The translations under genes were made by a program, and so were the position numbers. The notes under the pieces were generated by a model. That model searched no databases and had not been told where the DNA came from. It saw nothing but the letters and a program-made list of their open reading frames with translations. A stretch of 6,725 nt of DNA from Armatimonadetes bacterium RBG_19FT_COMBO_69_19 (lineage in GTDB: Bacteria; Sysuimicrobiota; Sysuimicrobiia; Sysuimicrobiales; Kaftiobacteriaceae), in contig MENB01000016.1 in NCBI GenBank assembly GCA_001768125.1, forward strand, positions 1-6,725, read 5' to 3'. Shown here piece by piece: positions 1 through 5,225 of the stretch (within the stretch, counting starts at the first letter, position 1; each line of letters begins with the position of its first letter).

Positions 1-227
1 TGCCGGCGCCGGAGTCGGCCCACGCCATCCTCAAGACGATCGAGGAAGCGCTGGCGTGCAAGCGCGACGGCGTGCGCCGCACGATCTTGTTCAACCTGAG
101 CGGGCATGGGCATTTCGACCTTGGGGCCTACGAGGCGCACCTTTCGGGGACGCTCGAGGACTACGCCTACCCGGAGGAGCAGGTCGAGCGGGCGATGCGG
201 GACCTGGCGGGGATCCAGCCGGCGTGA
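1..227 (+). CDS. trpB: Tryptophan synthase beta chain, TrpB2 type, C-terminal end (partial)
   Basis: Only the last 74 codons are present (reading frame from base 3, TGA at 225-227); the 5' end lies outside the window. TrpB is the PLP-dependent subunit that condenses indole with L-serine to make tryptophan. The visible part starts PAPESAHA, the family segment in which a Glu contacts the substrate/PLP region, and continues to LFNLSGHGHFDL (about residues 29-40 of the fragment), followed by a Y-x-x-x-L-S-G stretch. GHGHFDL followed by that stretch is, from family knowledge, characteristic of the TrpB2 branch (long-form beta chain of archaea and many bacteria) rather than TrpB1. The gene ends 21 bases before the convergent repressor gene. 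No trpA is visible, so whether it works with an alpha subunit or as a stand-alone indole salvage enzyme cannot be judged. Confidence 0.9.
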   Translation, partial: PAPESAHAILKTIEEALACKRDGVRRTILFNLSGHGHFDLGAYEAHLSGTLEDYAYPEEQVERAMRDLAGIQPA

Positions 228-248
228 TCCGGCGTGCGCGATCCGGTC

Positions 249-905
249 TTAGCGAACTCGGATCCGGGCGGCGACCTCGCGGCCGATGGCGTGTGAGAGG
301 CCGCCGATGCGCAGCGTGACGGGGCCGTTGAAGGGGGCGACCCCTTCGACGTCTACCGCGGCCCCCGGCACCAGGCCCTGCTGCACGAGGTATTCGAGTA
401 GGGCGCCGTCTTCTTCAGGCACTGAGGCGATGCGCACGGTCTGCCCCACGCCGACATCGATCAGGGGGCGGGTGGCGATGATGCTGTCCGCCTCCCCGGG
501 AATGGGCAGACCGTGCGGACACGTCGCGGGATGTCCGAGCACGGCGGCGAGGCGCGCTTCGACCTCATCGCTGATCACGTGCTCCATCTTGCACGCTTCG
601 TCATAGACCTTCGGCAGTTCCAGCTTGAGGACGTCGGTAAGCAGCCGCTCCGCGAGTCGCAGCCGGCGCACGACCGTTGTCGCTTTCTCCTGTCCCGAGG
701 TCGTGAGGTTCAAACCCTCGGTTCCCCCGCGGACGTAGCCCTGCTGCTCCAGGCGCCGGAGCATCTCCGAGGCCGACGGCGCCGAGACGCCCATGAACTC
801 GGCCACCTTCGAGACCGTGGCCGGCGGGGCAAACTGCTGCAGCGTCAGCACCGCTTTGAGGTACATCTCCATCCGCTCGACCTTCGCGATGTCGTGGGTG
901 GTCAT
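249..905 (-). CDS. DtxR/IdeR-family iron-dependent transcriptional repressor
   Basis: A 218-residue cytoplasmic metal-activated repressor. Start chosen at the ATG complementary to 903-905: it overlaps the upstream fur TGA as ATGA, has GGAG 8 bases upstream (complement of 914-917), and yields the family N-terminus ending in EMYLKAV. Domains: winged helix about residues 10-70 (recognition region VSAPSASEMLRRLEQQGYV), dimerisation/metal domain about 71-140, then a CPHGLPIP linker and a FeoA/SH3-like domain about 145-218. MntR (about 142 residues) lacks the last domain, so this is the long DtxR/IdeR/SirR type. Primary-site ligands of DtxR (M10, C102, E105, H106) align with M14, C105, E108 and H109; Met plus Cys favours Fe(II) over Mn(II). 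The ancillary-site histidines H79 and H98 are replaced by L82 and Y101. It is co-transcribed with fur, and its likely target is the iron box at 1481-1499. Family assignment is firm; Fe specificity is inferred. Confidence 0.93.
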   Translation of the reverse strand: MTTHDIAKVERMEMYLKAVLTLQQFAPPATVSKVAEFMGVSAPSASEMLRRLEQQGYVRGGTEGLNLTTSGQEKATTVVRRLRLAERLLTDVLKLELPKVYDEACKMEHVISDEVEARLAAVLGHPATCPHGLPIPGEADSIIATRPLIDVGVGQTVRIASVPEEDGALLEYLVQQGLVPGAAVDVEGVAPFNGPVTLRIGGLSHAIGREVAARIRVR

Positions 906-1318
906 GCCCGGCACTCCGCGCAGACGCCGCGGAACACGACATCCTGCTCGGTGATCACGAACCCCTGGCGCTGGTCGGGGGGCACCTCCACGGGATCCAC
1001 CGGGACGAAGACGTCCTTGATCTTCGCACACCGGGTGCACACCAGATGATGGTGGCGCTTCGGGTTGACGCAGAAGCGCTTGCTGCCGGTGCCGAGATCG
1101 ATGGAGCGGATGGCCTTGAGCTCCTCGAGCTCATCGAGGATGGCGTACACCGTCCGCAGGGAGAGCGAGGGCATCTCGCGGGTGGCGCGGACGTGGACGG
1201 TCTCGGCGGAGGGGTGGTCGGCGCCCATCTCCCGCACGAGGCGGAATACGAGCGACCGCTGCGGGGTGACCCGCAGGCCCCTCGCCCGAAAGGCGGCGAT
1301 CTCCGGGTAGGCGGTCAT
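902..1318 (-). CDS. Fur/PerR-family metalloregulator
   Basis: A 138-residue transcriptional repressor of the ferric uptake regulator superfamily. The N-terminal winged helix spans about residues 8-80 (RVTPQRSLVF, then SLRTVYAILDELEELK as recognition helix). The dimerisation/metal domain follows: RHHHLVCTRC at 88-97 and GVCAEC at 131-136 provide the two CxxC pairs of a structural Zn(Cys)4 site. Aligned without gaps to my recollection of Bacillus PerR, the regulatory ligands H37, H91, H93 and D104 correspond to H35, H89, H91 and D102, so it looks more PerR-like than Fur-like (D102 is the residue associated with PerR peroxide sensing). The fifth ligand, D85, is Cys83 here. The start is the ATG complementary to 1316-1318, with a weak GGTGA about 10 bases upstream. 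It is first in an operon with the DtxR-type gene (ATGA overlap). Whether it senses peroxide, Fe, Mn or Zn is not settled by sequence. Confidence 0.92.
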   Translation of the reverse strand: MTAYPEIAAFRARGLRVTPQRSLVFRLVREMGADHPSAETVHVRATREMPSLSLRTVYAILDELEELKAIRSIDLGTGSKRFCVNPKRHHHLVCTRCAKIKDVFVPVDPVEVPPDQRQGFVITEQDVVFRGVCAECRA

Positions 1319-1347
1319 CGTCGGGCAGTCACCGTCCTGGGCTTCCT

Positions 1348-1360
1348 AACAACGATTGTT
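1348..1360. promoter_or_regulatory. Short palindrome upstream of the fur-like gene, candidate Fur/PerR operator
   Basis: AACAACGATTGTT has perfect 5-base arms (AACAA/TTGTT) around CGA. It sits 30 bases upstream of the fur-like start, in an AT-rich island within GC-rich DNA. Widened to 15 bases it has the 7-1-7 layout of Per/Fur boxes (consensus TTATAATNATTATAA), with about 8 of 14 specified positions matching. This would suit autoregulation, but the match is loose, and it lies downstream of the predicted promoter. Confidence 0.35.
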
Positions 1361-1385
1361 GAGTAGCCAGGTCAGCACATCTCCG

Positions 1386-1401
1386 GCCGCACCAATGCGG
1401 C
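1386..1401 (-). other. Small hairpin in the predicted 5' leader of the fur-like operon
   Basis: GCCGCA and TGCGGC form a perfect 6-base-pair stem around a 4-base loop. It would lie in the roughly 90-base untranslated leader predicted from the minus-strand promoter at 1418-1447. No U-run follows it, so it is not a terminator. It is a possible leader structure or a chance GC hairpin. Confidence 0.2.
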
Positions 1402-1417
1402 GAATCAACCCGCCTCC

Positions 1418-1447
1418 GGTATACAGCGTCCAATGTAGGGGTGTCAA
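1418..1447 (-). promoter_or_regulatory. Sigma70-like promoter of the fur-dtxR operon
   Basis: On the minus strand a perfect -35 TTGACA (complement of 1442-1447) is followed after 18 bases by TATACC (complement of 1418-1423; 4 of 6 to TATAAT). Transcription would start near 1410, giving a leader of about 90 bases before the fur-like ATG. It is back to back with the plus-strand fbp promoter. The two share the 7-base core GATTGAC, seen as an inverted repeat (1443-1449 and 1462-1468). Confidence 0.5.
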
Positions 1448-1463
1448 TCAGGCGGTAATAGGA

Positions 1464-1492
1464 TTGACCAAACTCAAGAATTAGGATAGCCT
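1464..1492 (+). promoter_or_regulatory. Promoter of the ferric iron ABC transporter operon
   Basis: TTGACC at 1464-1469 (5 of 6 to the -35 consensus), a 17-base spacer, then TAGCCT at 1487-1492. The latter keeps the most important -10 bases (TA....T) but is otherwise weak. Predicted transcription start is near 1499, giving a leader of about 30 bases that contains the ribosome binding site. The -10 lies inside the IdeR-like box, so repressor binding should block polymerase directly. Confidence 0.5.
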
Positions 1493-1499
1493 AACTCCC
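1481..1499. promoter_or_regulatory. IdeR/DtxR-type iron box over the fbp -10
   Basis: TTAGGATAGCCTAACTCCC matches the IdeR/DtxR consensus TTAGGTTAGSCTAACCTAA at 14 of 19 positions, 14 of them within the first 15. The core TTAGG-ATAG-CCTAA is a perfect inverted repeat with 5-base arms. It covers the predicted -10 of the iron transporter operon and ends 29 bases before the fbpA start. A long-form DtxR/IdeR-type repressor is encoded beside it, making iron-dependent repression of uptake the straightforward reading. Confidence 0.75.
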
Positions 1500-1509
1500 G
1501 TCCGGACAC

Positions 1510-1517
1510 AAGGAGGG
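1510..1517 (+). promoter_or_regulatory. Strong Shine-Dalgarno site for the iron-binding protein
   Basis: AAGGAGGG lies 11 bases before the ATG at 1529, a near-perfect anti-16S match. It fixes the start codon and suggests high expression of the binding protein relative to the membrane components, whose sites are weaker. Confidence 0.75.
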
Positions 1518-1528
1518 CTTCGCAAGCG

Positions 1529-2530
1529 ATGCGCTACCTGCTCGTTGTGCTCGTCGGCCTGACGCTGTTGCCCGGTTCGCTCGGCTCAGCGACCGCCCAG
1601 GCCGCGACCCTCACGGTGTATTCCGGACGCACCCGCGAGTTGATCGAGCCCCTCTTCGCCCAGTTCATGAAGGCGACCGGGATCCAAGTCCGGGTCCGGT
1701 ACGGCGAGACGGCCGAGCTGGCGGCGACGATCCTCGAGGAAGGACAGAACAGCCCCGCCGACGTCTACTTCGCGCAGGATGCCGGGGCGCTCGGCGCCCT
1801 CGCGTATGCCGGCCGGCTGCGGCGGCTCCCCGATGGCGTGTTGCAGAAGGTGGAATCCCGGTTCCAGTCGAGCGACGGCGCCTGGGTCGGGGTGAGCGGC
1901 CGGGCGCGCGTGGTGGTGTACAACACGCGCCGCCTCACGGCGCGCGACCTGCCGGCGTCCCTCCAGGACTTCACGCACCCGCGGTGGCGCGGCCGGATCG
2001 GATGGGCGCCGACGAACGGATCGTTCCAGGCGCATGTGACCGCGCTGCGCCTGCTCTGGGGCAATGAGCGCACCAAGCAGTGGCTCACCGCCATCAAGGC
2101 CAACGGGGCCCGCGCGTATCGGAACAACACCGCGATCGTGGCCGCCGTCGGCACAGGAGAGGTCGACGTCGGCTTCGTGAATCACTACTACCTCTTCGGC
2201 TTCATCCGAGAGCGCGGTCAGGCGTTTCCGGCCCGGAACTACTACTTCCCGGGCGCGGATGCGGGCAACCTGGTGAACGCGGCCGGGGCGGGCGTCGTGG
2301 ATTCGTCGCGCAACCAGGCGGCCGCGCTCCAGCTGGTGCAGTACCTCCTGTCGGAAGACGCGCAGCGGTACTTCTCCAATCAGACCTTCGAGTATCCGCT
2401 GGTGAGCGGGGTGCCCGCGAGCCCGCTGCTGCTGCCGCTCAGCCAGATCAAGACGCCGAAGATCGACCTCAACCACCTGCAGGCGCTCGAGCAGACGCTG
2501 AAGCTGCTCCGGGAGGCAGGCATCCTGTAG
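1529..2530 (+). CDS. fbpA: Ferric iron ABC transporter, iron-binding protein (FbpA-like)
   Basis: A 333-residue class II periplasmic binding protein that captures Fe3+ outside the cytoplasmic membrane and delivers it to the permease. Residues 1-26 form a signal peptide (MRYLLVVLVGLTLLPG core, ATAQA cleavage site) with no lipobox Cys. The mature protein opens LTVYSGRTRELIEPLF, and SPADVYFAQD (75-84) and the RVVVYNTRRL segment (about 127-136) follow the Neisseria/Haemophilus FbpA pattern. The hallmark tyrosine pair is Y220-Y221 in NHYYLFGF, aligned with FbpA Y195/Y196. Two other FbpA ligands are not kept: H9 aligns with T35 and E57 with Q83, so the site may rely on tyrosines (Y31, Y238 and Y239 are candidates) or an anion, as in other subfamilies. 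Its stop abuts the permease start. Expression is probably iron-repressed via the box at 1481-1499. Thiamine or spermidine binding is less likely given the YY motif. Confidence 0.9.
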   Translation: MRYLLVVLVGLTLLPGSLGSATAQAATLTVYSGRTRELIEPLFAQFMKATGIQVRVRYGETAELAATILEEGQNSPADVYFAQDAGALGALAYAGRLRRLPDGVLQKVESRFQSSDGAWVGVSGRARVVVYNTRRLTARDLPASLQDFTHPRWRGRIGWAPTNGSFQAHVTALRLLWGNERTKQWLTAIKANGARAYRNNTAIVAAVGTGEVDVGFVNHYYLFGFIRERGQAFPARNYYFPGADAGNLVNAAGAGVVDSSRNQAAALQLVQYLLSEDAQRYFSNQTFEYPLVSGVPASPLLLPLSQIKTPKIDLNHLQALEQTLKLLREAGIL

Positions 2531-4159
2531 ATGGCCACGGCGGTCCCAGGTCTCGGGAGTCTCGGGCGGCAGGCAGTCGAACGCCGGCCTGCCGCTCCGC
2601 CATTGGTGTGGGTCCCGGCGCTGCTCGTCGCCGGCGCCGCCCTGCTGCCCATCGCCTATCTCATCGTCCGGGCGGCGGGCGCCGATGAGGGCATCTGGCT
2701 CCTGCTGCTGAGCCCCCGGACGTTCCGGCTCTTCATCAACACGGTCCTGCTCGGCGCTGCGGTCGCGGCTACCGCGATCTTGATCGCCGTCCCTGCCGCG
2801 TGGCTCACCGTCCGGACGGACCTCCCTGGCGCATCCGCATGGCGGGTCCTGACGGTGATGCCCCTCGTCGTGCCGTCCTACGTCGGCGCGTTTGTCCTCA
2901 TCACCGTGCTGGGTCCGACCGGGATACTGCAGGCGGCGCTGGAGCGCCTCTGGGGCGTGACGCGCCTCCTGGACATCTACGGCTTCTTCGGCGCCTGGTT
3001 CACGCTCAGCCTGTTCACCTACCCATACGTGCTGCTGAGCGTCCGGGCGGGTCTCCGGGGCATCGACCCGGCGATCGAGGAAGCCTCGCGGGCGCTCGGC
3101 CAGAGCGGGTGGACGACCTTCCGTCGGGTCACGCTGCCGCTGCTGAGACCCTCGATCGGAGCCGGGGCGCTGCTTGTGCTGCTGTATGTCTTCAGCGACT
3201 TCGGTGCGGTTTCCATGATGCAGTTCGACTCGTTCACGACCGCCATCTACCTTCAATATCAGGCCTCGTTCAACCGCAGCTACGCGGCGGCACTCTCACT
3301 CGTCCTCGTCGCCCTCACGGTGCTCGTGGTGGTCCTGGAGGGCCGGCAGAGCCGCGTGCGCTATCACCGGATCGGCTCGGCGACCGCGCGGCTTCCCCGT
3401 CGGGTGCATCTGGGGCAATGGACGCGGCCGGCGCTGCTGTTCCTCGCCGCCATCGCCACGGTCGGCGTCGTCATGCCGGTGGGCGTGGTCACCTACTGGC
3501 TGGTGGTCGGGCTGCGCCACGGGGACAGTATCCTGGTGAGCCTGCGCCCGGCGATCAACTCGATCACTGCCTCCGTCCTCAGCGCGCTACTGACCGTTGC
3601 CGCCGCGATGCCGGTCGCGGTCCTCTCCGTCCGCTTCCGGGGGCGCCTGTCGACGGCGATCACGCGCGTGAGCTACGCCGGGTATGCTCTTCCCGGCATC
3701 GTAGTGGCGCTGTCGCTCGTCTTCTTTGCGGCCCGATACGTCGTCCCGCTCTATCAAACCCTCGCGCTGCTCGTGTTCGGCTACATGATCCTCTTCCTCC
3801 CGCAGGCGCTGGGCCCGCTTCGCTCGGCCCTGCTCCAGGTCAGTCCGGCCCAGGAGGAGTCCGCGCGCACTCTGGGGCGGACGGCCCGTGAGGTCGCGCT
3901 GACGATCACGGTACCGCTGGCGCGGTCCGGCGTCGTCGCGGGCGCCGCGCTCGTGTTCCTGACGACGATGAAGGAGCTGCCGGCGACGCTGCTGTTGAGC
4001 CCCATCGGGTTCGACACGCTGGCCACACGTGTGTGGTCGGCGGCCACCGAAGGGTTCTTCTCCCGGGCGGCTGTCCCCGCGCTCCTGCTCCTGCTGGCCT
4101 CGTCCCTCTCCGTGGGGCTGCTCCTGTCTCAGGAGCGCAATCGGTGGCGCGATGAGTGA
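2531..4159 (+). CDS. fbpB: Ferric iron ABC transporter, fused two-domain permease (FbpB-like)
   Basis: A 542-residue inner membrane protein forming the Fe3+ translocation channel. It contains two homologous binding-protein-dependent permease halves in one chain, as in FbpB. About twelve hydrophobic segments are visible, roughly at 24-48, 66-92, 105-127, 152-172, 208-227, 250-269, 299-327, 340-366, 378-400, 408-433, 463-480 and 512-533. Each half has an EAA loop that docks on the ATPase: IEEASRALGQSGWTTF (182-197) followed by RRVTLPLL, and QEESARTLGRTAREVA (441-456) followed by TITVPLA. Hydrophilic stretches at 270-298 and at the ends fit cytoplasmic linkers. The ATG directly follows the fbpA TAG with no gap, with GGGAGG 14 bases upstream inside fbpA, so translation is probably coupled. 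The 3' end overlaps the ATPase gene by 8 bases. Confidence 0.92.
   Translation: MATAVPGLGSLGRQAVERRPAAPPLVWVPALLVAGAALLPIAYLIVRAAGADEGIWLLLLSPRTFRLFINTVLLGAAVAATAILIAVPAAWLTVRTDLPGASAWRVLTVMPLVVPSYVGAFVLITVLGPTGILQAALERLWGVTRLLDIYGFFGAWFTLSLFTYPYVLLSVRAGLRGIDPAIEEASRALGQSGWTTFRRVTLPLLRPSIGAGALLVLLYVFSDFGAVSMMQFDSFTTAIYLQYQASFNRSYAAALSLVLVALTVLVVVLEGRQSRVRYHRIGSATARLPRRVHLGQWTRPALLFLAAIATVGVVMPVGVVTYWLVVGLRHGDSILVSLRPAINSITASVLSALLTVAAAMPVAVLSVRFRGRLSTAITRVSYAGYALPGIVVALSLVFFAARYVVPLYQTLALLVFGYMILFLPQALGPLRSALLQVSPAQEESARTLGRTAREVALTITVPLARSGVVAGAALVFLTTMKELPATLLLSPIGFDTLATRVWSAATEGFFSRAAVPALLLLLASSLSVGLLLSQERNRWRDE
4120..4136 (+). other. Intra-operon hairpin covering a Shine-Dalgarno-like site before the ATPase gene
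   Basis: GCTCCTG and CAGGAGC form a perfect 7-base-pair stem around a 3-base loop (TCT). It lies in the last codons of the permease gene, 15 bases before the ATPase ATG. The 3' arm contains AGGAG, the best Shine-Dalgarno-like match near that start, which would be hidden in the folded form. Amino acids here (LLLSQER) are not constrained to give this repeat, but chance formation in GC-rich DNA is possible. Confidence 0.3.
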
Positions 4160-5225
4160 CGCCATCCGCATCCGCAGGCTGGCCAAGACCTACGGAGGGT
4201 TGCTCGTCCTCGGGGGGTTCGATCTCACCGTACGCCGGGGGGAGATCCTGGTGTTGCTGGGACCCTCTGGATGCGGGAAGACCACAGTGCTCCGGCTCAT
4301 CGCCGGCCTCGAGGTGCCCGATGCCGGGACCATCGAGGTGGATGGACAGGCGGTGAGCGGGCCCGGCGTGATGGTGCCGCCCGAACGGCGGCGGGTCGGG
4401 ATGGTGTTCCAAGAGTACGCTCTCTTTCCGCACCTGACGGTCGCCCAGAACATCGCGTACGGCCTGACGCGGGGGACCGAGGATCCCTCGCGCGTGACCG
4501 AGCTGCTGGAGGTCGTGGGGCTGCGGGGGCTCGAGGACCGCATGGCGTACGAGCTCTCGGGGGGACAGCAGCAACGGGTGGCGCTGGCCCGCGCCATGGC
4601 CCGGGAACCCCTCGTCGTGCTGCTGGACGAGCCGTTCAGCAACCTCGATGCGGATCTCCGCCAGCAGCTGCGGGAAGAGATGCGCGAGATCCTGCAGCGC
4701 ACGCATACGACCGCCGTCTTCGTCACGCACGATCAAGAGGAGGCCCTGCAGATCGGCGACCAGGTCGCGGTGCTGAACCGCGGCTCGGTGGAGCAGATCG
4801 GTACCCCGGAGGAGATCTACCAGCAGCCGCGCACCCGCTTCATCGCCACCTTCCTCGGCCGCGCGGACTTCCTCTCCGCGACCGTGACCCGGGACGGCCT
4901 CCTGACTGAGATCGGCCGCATCGCCCAGCGTGTTCCGCTCGCCGAAGGGACGGCGGTCGACGTCCTCGTCCGGGCCGATGACGTCGCGCTGGCTTCTGGA
5001 GACGGCGGCACCGTCATCTCGCGCCTCTTCAAGGGCATGCAGAACGTCTACCGCGTGAAACTCCGGTCGGGCCGCGTCGTGCAGAGCCTGCAGGACCATA
5101 CCGTGCGCTACGCGATCGGCTCGTCGGTGCGGGTGATCGTCGACCCGGGCCATCCCCTGGTCTGCTTCCCGAACGGCGAGGCCATCCTGGCCGAGATGGT
5201 GCCCGACCCCGAACCCGCCCGATGA
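4152..5225 (+). CDS. fbpC: Ferric iron ABC transporter, ATP-binding protein (FbpC-like)
   Basis: A 357-residue cytoplasmic ATPase that powers Fe3+ import, of the CUT1/FbpC/PotA group. All nucleotide-binding motifs are intact: Walker A GPSGCGKT (37-44), Q-loop Q87 in VFQEYALFPH, signature LSGGQQQR (135-142), Walker B VVLLDE (155-160), D-loop SNLD (163-166) and H-loop H193 in VTHDQEEA. The C-terminal part (about 235-345) is a TOBE-like regulatory region, typical of FbpC and of normal length. The ATG at 4152 gives the standard N-terminus MSDAIRIRRLAKTYGG and an 8-base overlap with the permease; an upstream in-frame ATG at 4029 would add 41 residues that are only a frame shadow of the permease. 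The stop overlaps the NIF3-like gene as ATGA. Sequence alone would also fit a spermidine or sulfate ATPase; the neighbours and the iron box point to Fe3+. Confidence 0.92.
   Translation: MSDAIRIRRLAKTYGGLLVLGGFDLTVRRGEILVLLGPSGCGKTTVLRLIAGLEVPDAGTIEVDGQAVSGPGVMVPPERRRVGMVFQEYALFPHLTVAQNIAYGLTRGTEDPSRVTELLEVVGLRGLEDRMAYELSGGQQQRVALARAMAREPLVVLLDEPFSNLDADLRQQLREEMREILQRTHTTAVFVTHDQEEALQIGDQVAVLNRGSVEQIGTPEEIYQQPRTRFIATFLGRADFLSATVTRDGLLTEIGRIAQRVPLAEGTAVDVLVRADDVALASGDGGTVISRLFKGMQNVYRVKLRSGRVVQSLQDHTVRYAIGSSVRVIVDPGHPLVCFPNGEAILAEMVPDPEPAR

Noticed and set aside
211..267. Repeated GATCCGG (226, 240, 261) and a 5-base-pair hairpin at 218-233 between the convergent trpB and dtxR-type genes, considered as a terminator or operator
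   Set aside because: The stem is short, lacks a T-run on either strand, and overlaps coding sequence; the 7-base repeats have irregular spacing (14 and 21) and are easily produced by chance at this GC content.
249..1040. Longer start for the DtxR-type gene at 1040
   Set aside because: The extra 45 residues overlap fur and look like a frame shadow; the ATG at 905 gives the family N-terminus with GGAG and an ATGA junction.
513..1049. 178-codon plus-strand frame across the two repressor genes
   Set aside because: It is antisense to well-conserved DtxR and Fur sequences and shows no domain or start-site support.
1586..3256. Long 556-codon open frame on the minus strand opposite the binding protein and permease genes
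   Set aside because: Its translation is low-complexity, rich in Arg, Gln, Glu and Asp with no recognisable domain, as expected opposite GC-rich coding DNA. The plus strand has clear family proteins throughout.
2800..3891. 363-codon plus-strand frame inside the permease gene
   Set aside because: An out-of-frame Arg/Pro/Gly-rich shadow with no motifs, whereas the overlapping permease frame has transmembrane segments and EAA loops.
3906..5153. 415-codon minus-strand open frame opposite the permease end and the ATPase
   Set aside because: It is a frame shadow of the ATPase gene, whose motifs are fully intact; the His/Asp/Arg-rich translation resembles no family I know.
4029..5225. Longer start for the ATPase at 4029
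   Set aside because: The additional 41 residues are Cys/Arg/Ser/Pro-rich shadow of the permease and precede the normal ABC N-terminus.
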